DNA of 64,000 nucleotides, taken from NCBI GenBank assembly GCA_036821185.1, contig DAISKD010000006.1, forward strand, positions 7,892 to 71,891, written 5' to 3'. Positions within the stretch are counted from its first letter, which is position 1. Each line of letters begins with the position of its first letter. Positions 25,606 to 34,478 of this stretch are shown here, piece after piece. Source of the DNA: CALJTV01 sp036821185. Lineage in GTDB: Bacteria > Chloroflexota > Dehalococcoidia > GIF9 > UBA5629. The position numbers and the translations under genes were made by a program. The notes under the pieces are model-generated. The model worked only from the letters and a program-made list of their open reading frames with translations. It had not been told where the DNA came from and did no database searches.

Positions 25606-26544
25606 TTATACTGGTAATGCCAGCTGGTCAACAACCCCAGTACTTGTTGGGCTCGAGGACATCCATAGGGCTGGGGAGGTTGGGCAGTGCTCCTGGTACC
25701 GACGCTTTGCCAGAGTCAGGTCTCGCGTGGAGTAGCAGTAGACACAGCCGTGAAGACAGGTGTCATTGACGCCGATGTCTTTGCTTACCGTGCACAAGCA
25801 GTGCTGGCGCTGTGTAGGGTCTTTGCTGTATTTGATGTCTAGCGACCAGAGCTGACGGATTAGTCCGTCATCAATGCATTTCCCTGCCGGTATCCCGGCT
25901 GCCCGAATCGCTGGGCCAGCGGCGCAGGTGAATATCTCTAAACTATTGTCCGCGGCGATTGTCGCAAGCTCTTTAAGAAGGCCTAAATTGGTCTGGCATG
26001 CGGTATCTCTGTTGAACTTGAAGTTTGTCTCTGTTTCCAATCGGGCGAGCCTGCGCTCGGTCTTGCGATAGAGACAGACAAGACTGACCATAACACGCCC
26101 GGTAGCCCCATTCAGCTCCCTTGCCAACCTGGAAAACCTTTCGAGGTGGTAAGCAGGTGTGGTCACGTTGGAAACGATGATGGGGTCATAGCGCCAGACC
26201 ATCCGCCGTGAGCCGATACGCTGGCTTAGTTTCTGGAAAGTCTGCAGTCTTTTCCTTGTCGGAGGTAAATTGGGCTCGAGCGCGTGCGGATAGTCGTTCA
26301 AGGTAAATTGAAAGTAATAGCGGAACCCCAAGTCGTCGATTTCGTCGAGATGAGGCAGCAGCGGTGAGGGGTCTTTCGACCAGAAGACTATGGCATCAAC
26401 GTCCCTGGGAAGGAGCGAAACACGGTACAGCCGTTTCGGATTTATCGGATTGGGGACAAGACACCACCCGGCTCTAAGTCTGTTGATCAGCCATTTGACA
26501 TAAAATGCAGGGATGTCTGTCCTTCGGCTGGCTGAAATGATCAT
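25606..26544 (-). CDS. DUF1848 protein (radical SAM-like)
   Basis: A 312-residue protein that matches DUF1848 by its start ISASRRTDIPAFY, by VFWSKDPSPLLP near residue 55, by QFTLNDYPHALEP and by the C-terminal cysteine block. That block has CLC followed by DTCLHGCVYCYS near residue 285. CxxxCxxC is the radical SAM cluster pattern but lies near the C-terminus rather than the N-terminus. No function is established for this family. It ends 14 bases before the tRNA-Ala gene in the same direction. The upstream neighbour diverges. Confidence 0.82.
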   Translation of the reverse strand: MIISASRRTDIPAFYVKWLINRLRAGWCLVPNPINPKRLYRVSLLPRDVDAIVFWSKDPSPLLPHLDEIDDLGFRYYFQFTLNDYPHALEPNLPPTRKRLQTFQKLSQRIGSRRMVWRYDPIIVSNVTTPAYHLERFSRLARELNGATGRVMVSLVCLYRKTERRLARLETETNFKFNRDTACQTNLGLLKELATIAADNSLEIFTCAAGPAIRAAGIPAGKCIDDGLIRQLWSLDIKYSKDPTQRQHCLCTVSKDIGVNDTCLHGCVYCYSTRDLTLAKRRYQEHCPTSPALWMSSSPTSTGVVDQLALPV

Positions 26545-26682
26545 GCCTGTGTTGTCAAAAAATTCATGATTTTCCGCTAAAAGTATATACTATCTGGAGC
26601 CGCCTTTTCATTTTATCTGCTTTCTCGATTATAATTGTTGCCATCTGGTCATATTCCAAAGCACGGAAGGAGAGGAATTTCG

Positions 26683-27726
26683 ATGTCAAACACTGTTTAT
26701 CAGAGACTAGCCGACGCGCTGAACGCACGTGGTGCCGCATATCCCTCTGTGCCCTGCCCGGAGTTTTATGCCCTGGTGGAAGAGCTGTTTGCACCGGAGG
26801 AGGCTGAGATTGCCTGTCGCATGCCTGATGGTCTATCGACCATCGATGACCTGGCAGGGCGGATACCGGATATGGACAAGGGGTGCCTGGAAAAAAGTCT
26901 CGAGAGTATGGCGCAAAAGGGCATTGTAAGGGTGAAGGAAATTGATGGCAGGAAGTATTACGAACTGTTACCCTGGGTGCCAGGCACCATTGAATTGCAG
27001 TTTATGAGGGGGCGAGATGATGAGCATACAAGAAGGCTGGCGCAGCTATTAAGGGACTATAGCAGGGCGTTGAGGAACTTAGCCCCTTCTGCGGCTCAAA
27101 CCACTGAGGTTACAGCACCTGTTACCAGGACTATTCTTGTAAGGAGGGAGGTACGCCACCTTAGCACCATTTTGCCTTACGAGGAGGTATTGAAACTTAT
27201 AGAGAACACCGAGTACATAACTGCAGGGACATGTGTCTGCCGCCATCAGGGCGACCTGCTGGGCAGGCCCTGCGACAAGCCTAAAGAGGACATGTGCATG
27301 GTGTTTGGCGAGTCTGCCAAGTTCGTCGCCAAGTATGGATTTGCCCGTCCTGTTTCGAAGACGGAGGCTCGCCGCGCTATAGAGAAGGCAGAAGAAGCAG
27401 GGCTGGTGCACTCCTATGCCAATACCGAGGACAGTGCTATAAACCTTCTGTGTAACTGCTGTGGTTGCCATTGCTTTATACTAAGACCTCTGTTACGGCA
27501 CCCTTCGCCCGCGCAGGGCGTAATCGCTGAGTGGGTCTCGGTTATCGACGATGAGGAATGCACCGGGTGTGGTGCCTGTGTGGACCGGTGCTGGATGAAG
27601 GCGTTGCGCCTTGAAGGTGATCGTGTAATAAGCACCATCGACCGTTGCATTGGCTGCGGTGTGTGTCGTTATGTCTGTCCGACTGACGCAATCAAGTTAG
27701 AGCGGCGGGAAACAGTTCGAAGCTAG
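26683..27726 (+). CDS. Winged-helix / 2x[4Fe-4S] ferredoxin-like protein
   Basis: A 347-residue cytosolic protein. The N-terminal third looks like a winged helix (LSTIDDLAGRIPDMD, then KSLESMAQKGIVRV). A central part has CVCRHQGDLLGRPCD and, later, CNCCGCHC. The C-terminus has two ferredoxin motifs, CTGCGACVDRC near residue 289 and CIGCGVCRYVCPTDAI near residue 318. The first motif lacks the usual proline after its fourth cysteine. Similar proteins are common in anaerobic Chloroflexi and Deltaproteobacteria, and are thought to be electron carriers or redox sensors. The start is set by GGAAGGAGAGG. The gene is alone on its strand, so there is no operon clue. Confidence 0.72.
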   Translation: MSNTVYQRLADALNARGAAYPSVPCPEFYALVEELFAPEEAEIACRMPDGLSTIDDLAGRIPDMDKGCLEKSLESMAQKGIVRVKEIDGRKYYELLPWVPGTIELQFMRGRDDEHTRRLAQLLRDYSRALRNLAPSAAQTTEVTAPVTRTILVRREVRHLSTILPYEEVLKLIENTEYITAGTCVCRHQGDLLGRPCDKPKEDMCMVFGESAKFVAKYGFARPVSKTEARRAIEKAEEAGLVHSYANTEDSAINLLCNCCGCHCFILRPLLRHPSPAQGVIAEWVSVIDDEECTGCGACVDRCWMKALRLEGDRVISTIDRCIGCGVCRYVCPTDAIKLERRETVRS

Positions 27727-28048
27727 CGGATCGGTCGAGCCAACGCGAGGCTTGTTTTGCAAGTTGTATTTCCCCGAGCGGGTGCATTTAGGAGTGTGTT
27801 CCTGCATAGGGACAAACGCTCTCGAAGGTGAAATCTGCTAAAATATTAACCTAGTAGTTGGCCTTTTTTGTTTTTAAGCCTGATCCAGCTATATAGATAT
27901 GGATTGTGGGGAGACTGCCATTTGTTTGTGGGCATAGCTCCTGGTGGGGTCAGAGGGTTGAGATTTTTTCAGTCATTATGCCAAAGGTAAAGCCATTGCT
28001 ATTTCGCCTTGGCGGAATATTGGGGACGCATGACTGGAACGAAGAGCG
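27727..28048. other. Intergenic stretch without a recognisable gene
   Basis: 322 bases between two plus-strand genes. I see no open frame with a ribosome site, no tRNA and no convincing terminator. A weak inverted repeat (TGTTCCT with AGGGACA, one mismatch) lies near 27796-27815, and an isolated T-rich run lies near 27861-27875. Confidence 0.5.
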
Positions 28049-29881
28049 ATGAGCGGGCGGAATTTCATTAGCGATGAAATTTTATACGCCGTGTCTAAAC
28101 CGGCACGATATGTCGGCGGTGAGTGGAACAGCGTAGTCAAGCAGTGGGACAAGGTGCCGATAAAGATAGCACTGGCCTTCCCCGACGTTTATGAGGTCGG
28201 CATGTCGAATCTGGCACTGCCTATTCTTTACAAAATACTGAATGAACAACCTGATGTCCTTGCCGAGCGCGTTTTTGCGCCGTGGCTGGACATGGAAGCC
28301 AAAATGAGGGAGCACCACATATCTTTGTTCAGCTTAGAGAACAAGTACCCCCTCAAGGAATTTGACATAATCGGTTTCTCTCTGGGCTACGAGCTGACAT
28401 ATACCAATGTGCTTAATATGCTGGATCTTGCAGGCATACCTGTGAGGAGCGGCGAGCGAGACGATTCCCACCCGTTAGTGATAGCTGGCGGTAGCTGCGT
28501 GTTCAACCCCGAGCCAATGGCAGACTTTATCGACCTGTTTGTCATTGGTGAGGCCGAGGAGGTGATTTTAAGGTTTCTGGACGTTTATCGCGCTTATCGA
28601 GGCAACAAGAAGCAGTTGTTGAGAGAGATAGCCAAGTTGCCAGGAATATATGTGCCCAGTTTTTACCGCGTAGCTTACGACAAGGATGGTGCGGTGGCTG
28701 CATTCGAGCCTCTGGTGTCCGAGGCGAGACTGCCCATTGAGCGCCAGGTAGTTGCTAAGCTTCCCTATCCTGTGACCAGACCGGTGGTGCCCTATATCAA
28801 GATAGTACATGACCGGGGGGCAGTGGAGATACAACGGGGTTGCTCCCGGGGGTGCCGTTTTTGTCAGGCCGGGGTGATATATCGTCCCAGCCGCGAGTTG
28901 CCAGAGCAGGAAGTGATCGATGCCGTGGACAAGATAATTGGTAACTGCGGCTACAACGAGGTGACGCTGGTCTCTCTGAGCAGCAGCGATTACCGGGGTA
29001 TAAGCGGGCTGGTGAATTCATTAGCGCGGCGATACTCGAAGGATACGCTCACTATCTCCTTGCCTAGCCTGAGACTCGATGCTTCGGCTATTGGGCTAAT
29101 AGAAGCTTTGCCTAGGAAACATAAGACCACAATCACCTTTGCCCCCGAAGCTGGTACGGAGAGGTTGCGACGGGTGATAAATAAGGGTATATCAGAGGAG
29201 GGGATAATGGGGGCACTGGCTGTCGCATTTGAGAGAGAATGGCTCAATGTAAAGCTGTATTTTATGCTCGGACTACCTACCGAGACTATGGATGATGTTA
29301 AGGGTATAGTGGACTTAGCACAGAAAGCTATGAATATGGGAAGGAAGCTGCGGGGTAAGAATCCGGCGCTCCGCATCAGCGTAGCTGCCTTTGTACCTAA
29401 GGCACATACACCTTGCCAGTGGGTAGCCCAGGACACTATGGAGCAATTGGCTACCAAACATAGCTTGGTGAAGCATGGTGTGCAGCGCGCTGGTGTGCAG
29501 TTCTCGTGGCAAGATGTCAGGATGAGCTTGCTTGAAGCGGTATTTTCCCGCGGTGACAGGCGGCTTAGCGATGTTATCTATCGAGCATGGCAACTTGGTT
29601 GTAAGTTTGATGCCTGGCAAGAATGCTTTAACTATCAAGCGTGGTTGCGTGCTTTCGAGGAGAGTAGCCTCGCTATCGCTGCCTATGCTAATAGGGAACG
29701 CTCTCTGGACGAAGTGCTACCGTGGCAGCATATAGATACAGGGGTCACTATGTCGTTTTTAAAGAGCGAGTATGATAATATGTGGCAGGAAAGGGCGACG
29801 CCTGACTGCCGTTATGCCGGGTGTAATACCTGTGGGCTGCACCGCTGGCACCCGGATTGTAGTAAGAAGGCTCAACGCTGA
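28049..29881 (+). CDS. TIGR03960-family B12-binding-like radical SAM protein
   Basis: A 610-residue protein. The N-terminal B12-binding-like domain (AFPDVYEVGMSNLALPILY; GFSLGYELTYTNVL) lacks the cobalamin DxHxxG motif. A radical SAM domain has CSRGCRFCQAG near residue 268, then SLSSSDY and LRLDA. The C-terminus ends in a cysteine-rich segment (CRYAGCNTCGLH) near residue 590. The family is widespread in anaerobes, usually beside a DUF2344/TIGR03936 partner and ribosome or RNase G genes. The partner is not next door here. A role in tRNA or ribosome modification has been suggested by such contexts, not shown. The ATG is 4 bases after a GAAGAG. Confidence 0.86.
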   Translation: MSGRNFISDEILYAVSKPARYVGGEWNSVVKQWDKVPIKIALAFPDVYEVGMSNLALPILYKILNEQPDVLAERVFAPWLDMEAKMREHHISLFSLENKYPLKEFDIIGFSLGYELTYTNVLNMLDLAGIPVRSGERDDSHPLVIAGGSCVFNPEPMADFIDLFVIGEAEEVILRFLDVYRAYRGNKKQLLREIAKLPGIYVPSFYRVAYDKDGAVAAFEPLVSEARLPIERQVVAKLPYPVTRPVVPYIKIVHDRGAVEIQRGCSRGCRFCQAGVIYRPSRELPEQEVIDAVDKIIGNCGYNEVTLVSLSSSDYRGISGLVNSLARRYSKDTLTISLPSLRLDASAIGLIEALPRKHKTTITFAPEAGTERLRRVINKGISEEGIMGALAVAFEREWLNVKLYFMLGLPTETMDDVKGIVDLAQKAMNMGRKLRGKNPALRISVAAFVPKAHTPCQWVAQDTMEQLATKHSLVKHGVQRAGVQFSWQDVRMSLLEAVFSRGDRRLSDVIYRAWQLGCKFDAWQECFNYQAWLRAFEESSLAIAAYANRERSLDEVLPWQHIDTGVTMSFLKSEYDNMWQERATPDCRYAGCNTCGLHRWHPDCSKKAQR

Positions 29882-29929
29882 TATGGAAATAGCGGATATG
29901 TAGTATAATTTACACTTGTGGAGGGGAAC

Positions 29930-31852
29930 ATGGAAGGCGTATCTTTACCATCTGAGGCAGTATACTGGCCATTTAAGAAGTACCTTGAGATGTACCGGAG
30001 GTCAATAGACGATCCGGAGCATTTCTGGGCAGAGGAAGCAAGGAAACTGGACTGGTTTAAGACGTGGGACACTGTCCTGGAGTGGGACCCACCTTATGCG
30101 CGCTGGTTTGTCGGCGGCAAGATTAATGCCTGTTACCAGTGTGTTGACAGACATGTGAAAACGTGGCGCCGTAGTAAGGTAGCTATATACTGGGAGGGGG
30201 AGCTAGGGGACAGCCAGGTCCTTAGCTATTCTACTCTGTACCGCTGGGTGAACAAGTTTGCTTCGGTGCTGAAGAATCTAGGTGTGAACAAAGGTGATAG
30301 GGTGGTCCTCTATTTACCCATGGTGCCGGAGCTACCCATATTCATGCTGGCCTGTGCGCGGATAGGGGCTGTCCATACTGTTGTCTTTTCTGGGTTCAGT
30401 GCCCAGGCGCTGGCAGACAGGATTAATGACACTCAGGCTAAGGTCTTAGTAACCGCTGATGCCGGTTTTAGGCGGGGTAAATACCTGGAGCTGAAAAACA
30501 TAAGCGATGAGGCCTTGAATCTGGCACCTTCTATTGAAAAGGTTGTGGTGACCAGTCGGGGTGGTATACCTGTAAATATGAAACCGGGGCGTGACTTCTG
30601 GCTGCACGAACTGCTGGATGATGCAGTCTCATATGTACCGGCTGAACCTGTTGAGGCTACACATCCTCTCTATATACTTTACACTTCCGGTACCACGGGG
30701 AAGCCGAAGGGTATTGTACACAGCACCGGCGGTTACCTTGTGTTCACAAATTCCGGTTACAAGTGGGTATTCAACGTAAAGGAGGAGTCTGTCTACTGGT
30801 GCACCGCTGATGTTGGCTGGGTGACCGGGCATAGCTCCGTGGTCTATGGCCCTTTAAGCCATGGTGCCGCGATAGTACTTTATGAGGGAGCACCAGACTA
30901 TCCTTCCGTTGACAGGTGGTGGGATATTGTAGAGAAGTACGGGGTCACCATTTTTTATACTTCGCCTACTGGTATCAGAATGCTGATGCGATATGGTGAG
31001 GATGTAGTTAAGAGACATGACCTTAGCAGTCTTGAACTGCTGGGTAGTGTGGGTGAGGCTATCAACCCTGAAGCATGGCACTGGTACTACCGTGTGGTCG
31101 GTGGTGAGAGGTGTCCCATAGTGGACACCTGGTGGCAAACGGAGACCGGCGGCACAATGATATCGCCGACTCCCGGCATAGAGCTTGTGCCGCTGAAGCC
31201 GGGCTCGGCGACCCTTCCGCTACCTGGAGTGGATGCTGATATAGTTGACGAAGGCGGCAGGTCTGTCCCCGCTGGAGAAAAGGGATATTTAGTGATAAAG
31301 TCCCCCTGGCCCGGCATGCTCATGGGCATCCATGGTGACCCTCAAAGATACAAAGACACCTATTGGTCGAAGTTCCCGGGCATGTTCTATACGGGCGATT
31401 ATGCTATCAGGGACAAGGATGGCTACTTCTGGCTATTAGGTAGAGCCGACGAAGTGCTTAAGATAGCTGGGCACAGGATTGGCACCATAGAAATAGAAGA
31501 TGCAGCGGTATCGCACGAGGCTGTGGTCGAGGCGGCAGTTACCAGTCGTCCAGACCCTATAAAAGGGGAGGGCATTGTTATCTTTGTCACACTGAGGCAA
31601 GGTTTTGAGCCATCGCCGGAGCTGAAAGATAAGCTGAAGCAGCATATACGCTCAACCCTTGGTCCTGTGGTTACCCCAGATGAAATTTATTTTGTCAGCA
31701 AGTTACCCAAGACCAGAAGCGGCAAAATTATGAGGCGCGTCCTCAAGGCGGTTGCCAGCGGTGCTAGCATTGGCGACCTGACCACTTTGGAGGATGAGGC
31801 ATCTGTCGATGAGGTGAAAAAAGCTTTTGAAGAGCTTCAGAAAAAGTTCTAA
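29930..31852 (+). CDS. acs: Acetyl-CoA synthetase (AMP-forming)
   Basis: A 640-residue acyl-adenylate-forming enzyme. It activates acetate, possibly also propionate, with ATP and CoA. Core motifs are YTSGTTGKPKGIVHST near residue 252 (phosphate loop), TADVGWVTGHSS, WWQTETGG near residue 402, GDYAIRDKDGYFWLLGRADE near residue 492 and LPKTRSGKIMRRVLK near the end, with the catalytic lysine that sirtuin-type regulation acetylates. The start at 29930 is chosen because GGAGGGG precedes it. A GTG four codons earlier overlaps that site. A TATAAT at 29904-29909 may be its -10. Confidence 0.93.
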   Translation: MEGVSLPSEAVYWPFKKYLEMYRRSIDDPEHFWAEEARKLDWFKTWDTVLEWDPPYARWFVGGKINACYQCVDRHVKTWRRSKVAIYWEGELGDSQVLSYSTLYRWVNKFASVLKNLGVNKGDRVVLYLPMVPELPIFMLACARIGAVHTVVFSGFSAQALADRINDTQAKVLVTADAGFRRGKYLELKNISDEALNLAPSIEKVVVTSRGGIPVNMKPGRDFWLHELLDDAVSYVPAEPVEATHPLYILYTSGTTGKPKGIVHSTGGYLVFTNSGYKWVFNVKEESVYWCTADVGWVTGHSSVVYGPLSHGAAIVLYEGAPDYPSVDRWWDIVEKYGVTIFYTSPTGIRMLMRYGEDVVKRHDLSSLELLGSVGEAINPEAWHWYYRVVGGERCPIVDTWWQTETGGTMISPTPGIELVPLKPGSATLPLPGVDADIVDEGGRSVPAGEKGYLVIKSPWPGMLMGIHGDPQRYKDTYWSKFPGMFYTGDYAIRDKDGYFWLLGRADEVLKIAGHRIGTIEIEDAAVSHEAVVEAAVTSRPDPIKGEGIVIFVTLRQGFEPSPELKDKLKQHIRSTLGPVVTPDEIYFVSKLPKTRSGKIMRRVLKAVASGASIGDLTTLEDEASVDEVKKAFEELQKKF

Positions 31853-31964
31853 GATACAGGAGCTGCGCTCCGGTGCTTTGGTTGCCTGTGTGCTCGTGGA
31901 AAACTTGTGAGCGGTGGGCTTTGCTGTACCGGCGTGGTTTCAACTTTTATATAACAGGCCTGTT

Positions 31965-31993
31965 TTGACTTTATTGACACAAACGGTTAAACT
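31965..31993 (+). promoter_or_regulatory. Promoter candidate for rplY
   Basis: TTGACT (31965-31970), 17 bases, TAAACT (31988-31993), followed by a roughly 80-base leader. The leader holds a perfect 6-bp inverted repeat, CACTTG at 32011-32016 with CAAGTG at 32023-32028, just before the bL25 gene. Ribosomal protein leaders often bind their own product, but nothing here proves that. Confidence 0.4.
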
Positions 31994-32081
31994 TTGTGTT
32001 TGTTTCGACGCACTTGATACCGCAAGTGTGATATTTGCTAAGACAAACTTTTGAGATATTAGTGAGAACGAGGGTTGAGCT

Positions 32082-32741
32082 ATGAAACCGCTTGAATTAA
32101 AGGTGTCAAGAAGGGAAGTGATTGGCAAAAAGGTGCGCTTCTTACGGCGGGAGGGCATCATACCCGGCAATATCTACGGTCGCGGATTTGAGTCAGTGCC
32201 GGTACAGGTTGACGCCAAAGCGTTTAAGCAATTGCTTTCGCGTGCTGGCATGACGGACCTTGTCCTTTTAAAATTAGACAATTCGGATGAGCCATTGAGG
32301 GCCCTGATTCGCGATGTACAGCGTAATCCCATTACGGACGAGCTGCTGCATGTGGAGTTCTATCAGGTCAGGGCGACAGACAGGATCAAGGCCGAGGTGA
32401 CTCTCGAATTTATTGGCGAAGCACCGGTGCTGAGCAAAGTGAAGGGTAGCACCTTACTTCACCTGGTGGACTCATTGCAAATCGAGGCTTTGCCAGATAA
32501 CTTGCCTCACAGTCTTCAGGTTGACTTATCGGTTCTTGAAGACGTTGACCAGTCGATCTGTGTCCGGGATATACGGGTGGGGGAGGGAGTCACCATGCTC
32601 AACGATCCTGACCAGGTGGTGGTCAAGGTGGTCGAGGCTGCCAGGGTAGTGGAGGAAGTCCCGGTTTCTGTTGCGGAAGAGGCAGTGCCGGCTGAGGAGG
32701 AAGTAGAGGAGGGTGAGGAAGAAGCAAGCGATAAGGATTGA
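32082..32741 (+). CDS. rplY: Large ribosomal subunit protein bL25 (Ctc/TL5 long form)
   Basis: A 219-residue protein that binds 5S rRNA. The N-terminal bL25 domain starts LKVSRREVIGKKVRFLRREG with GIIPGNIYGRG. A C-terminal Ctc/TL5 beta domain spans about residues 95-185, and a very acidic tail of glutamates ends the protein. The tail is a common feature of long Ctc proteins. No strong ribosome site is seen, apart from GAG-rich bases before the ATG. A tRNA gene follows 35 bases downstream. Confidence 0.95.
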   Translation: MKPLELKVSRREVIGKKVRFLRREGIIPGNIYGRGFESVPVQVDAKAFKQLLSRAGMTDLVLLKLDNSDEPLRALIRDVQRNPITDELLHVEFYQVRATDRIKAEVTLEFIGEAPVLSKVKGSTLLHLVDSLQIEALPDNLPHSLQVDLSVLEDVDQSICVRDIRVGEGVTMLNDPDQVVVKVVEAARVVEEVPVSVAEEAVPAEEEVEEGEEEASDKD

Positions 32742-32776
32742 CACCTTAAGGTCTGGTGTGTTAACTTTTGAACAAG

Positions 32777-32848
32777 GGCAGCGTAGCTCAGCGGAAGAGC
32801 AGGGGACTCATAAGCCCTTGGTCGCTGGTTCAAATCCAGCCGCTGCCA
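32777..32848 (+). tRNA. tRNA with CAT anticodon (Met, or lysidine-type Ile)
   Basis: A 72-base cloverleaf. The acceptor GGCAGCG pairs with CGCTGCC, the D arm is GCTC/GAGC, the anticodon loop is CTCATAA and the T arm is GCTGG-TTCAAAT-CCAGC. The discriminator is A and CCA is not encoded. Elongator Met and Ile2 (CAT read after TilS modification) cannot be safely separated by eye. The variable and T regions resemble bacterial Ile2 genes. The base pair closing the anticodon loop is A-G, a mismatch. Confidence 0.85.
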
Positions 32849-33019
32849 TTTTGTATCTACGGATACCGATCTTGGTCGGCATTCCTTGGGCGAGGGTTGA
32901 AAGTAGGCGAAGCGAATTTGGGTAGAAGCATTCAGAAAGACCTGTCGCAGCGTTAATTTAAATTTGGTTGAGGGGCTGCTTTTGCTATTTGGCTTCCTTC
33001 GTCTTCTCTATCTCGGGCC

Positions 33020-34077
33020 TTAGGCTTTGTTTTCATCAAGGGCGCGGTAAAAAGCTTTCCAGAAAGGGTCAACAATGGGATGCTCCAGTTTTCTCTCTAT
33101 CCCGTTTTCTACCACAATCATCCCCTCGGAAGGCTCTGTTAGTTCACCAGCGATTGAAGCGCAGATACCTTTTTGGGATAACGCCTCTACTATCTTTTGG
33201 GCTTTATGTTCTCGGCAGGCGATGATTAAGGTTCCCTCGCTAATAGAGCCGTAAGGGTCGATGCCAAAGTATTGGCATATCTCTTTCACACAACTCTCAA
33301 GCACAATTTGCTCCTTCTCTATCCTCACTCCCAGTCCGGCTGCCTGAGCTAGTTCGTATAAAGCCCCCCATATTCCACACTCGGTAGCATCATGCATAGC
33401 TGTAACTCCTTCTTCTCTTACTCCAACATTTATTGCGGTCATAGCGTCCTCAACCACTGACATCTTGTAAAAGACCTGTTCTGCTTTCCTAGCGAATTCG
33501 TCCCCCAACTTGTTCTTGATGAGTTTCGGGAACATAGTGGCAAAGATGCCTGTTGCTTCAATTGCCGGTCCTTTGGTGATGATTATCTTGTCTCCGGCCT
33601 TGGCAAACTTAGGAGCGACATATTCGTCTTTTTCACCAATGCCAACCACTGTAGTCCGCCTACCATGGGATAATAACAATTCTCGTAGCGAGCGGTATGC
33701 CCGGCGATTATCGAGATACCGAGCCGTTCGCATTCTCGATGTATTGTGGTCCATATTATCTCGAGTTGCCCCCTGGTCATTGACATGGGAAGGTTTAGAT
33801 CGATGGATAGAAATCTGGGTTTCAGTCCGCAGGTTACAGAGTCAGAAAGAAGGATGTGGATAGCAAACCATGCAGCCCTTTCCCAGCCAAATTCCGGTAC
33901 AATAAAGACAGGGTCACAAGTGAAGGAGACGGCCATGTTTCCAATTTCAACTATGCCTGTATCCACACCATGTTGTGGAGGCACTAGAATTTTGTCGCTT
34001 TTGGCCCCCAAACGTGGAAATATGATTTCATTAAAGATTTCGGCGGAGATTTTGCCAATTTCTGGCATTTCATTCAT
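33020..34077 (-). pseudogene. AIR-synthase-related (PurM/HypE-like) protein, frameshifted
   Basis: Two overlapping frames together give one protein of about 352 residues of the AIR-synthase-related family (PurM/HypE/ThiL fold, ATP-dependent). The N-terminal part (start ATG 34077) has GAKSDKILVPP, VDTGIVEIGNMAVSFTCDPVF and ISIIAGHTARYENCYYPMVGG. The continuation TTVVGIGEKDEY, then the AIRS C-terminal domain with MHDATECGIWGALYELA, is in another frame. One base appears to be missing near 33655-33657, right after MVGG. No slippery heptamer is there, so this looks like a mutation or a sequence error. It is the last gene of the sulfur/Fe-S operon, overlapping iscU by ATGA. The family's role in that setting is unknown. 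Confidence 0.8.
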
Positions 34078-34478
34078 GTCTGCTCTCTCCTTGCTGCTTG
34101 TCGTTGACGGTAGTCTTCAATAGCAGATTTAAGCGCCTCTTCAGCCAAAACGGAACAGTGTATCTTGATCGGGGGCAGTCCACCCAAAGCTTCGGCGACA
34201 GCCAGTTTGGAGATTGTAAGTGCTTCGTTTATACTTTTACCCTTCACCATCTCAGTGATCATAGAACTTGTGGCAATGGCTGCTCCGCAGCCCAATGTCT
34301 TGAATTTAGCATCAATGATGGTGCCATCTTTTACCTTAATGTAGATTTCCATAATATCACCGCATACTGGATTGCCAGCACGGCCGGTGCCATCAGGATC
34401 GACAATGTCCCCCGCATTTCTCGGGTTCATGAAGTGGTCTATGACTTTTTCACTATACTGTTTCCAGGTGGCGGACAT
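34074..34478 (-). CDS. iscU: Fe-S cluster assembly scaffold IscU/NifU-like
   Basis: A 134-residue scaffold that receives sulfur from a cysteine desulfurase and builds [2Fe-2S]/[4Fe-4S] clusters. The three ligand cysteines are present, in GNPVCGD, TLGCGAAIATSS and IHCSVLAEEA, with the conserved Asp next to the first. I chose the ATG at 34478 (SATWKQYSEKVIDHF), which matches the family N-terminus. An upstream ATG would add eight residues. It overlaps the end of the desulfurase gene by 26 bases and the AIR-synthase-like gene by four. Unlike its neighbours it is intact. Confidence 0.93.
   Translation of the reverse strand: MSATWKQYSEKVIDHFMNPRNAGDIVDPDGTGRAGNPVCGDIMEIYIKVKDGTIIDAKFKTLGCGAAIATSSMITEMVKGKSINEALTISKLAVAEALGGLPPIKIHCSVLAEEALKSAIEDYRQRQAARREQT

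Noticed and set aside
33020..33754. Treating the downstream AIR-synthase piece as an independent gene starting at 33754
   Set aside because: The first 30 residues are an out-of-frame reading of the upstream part, and real homology begins only after the frameshift near 33656.
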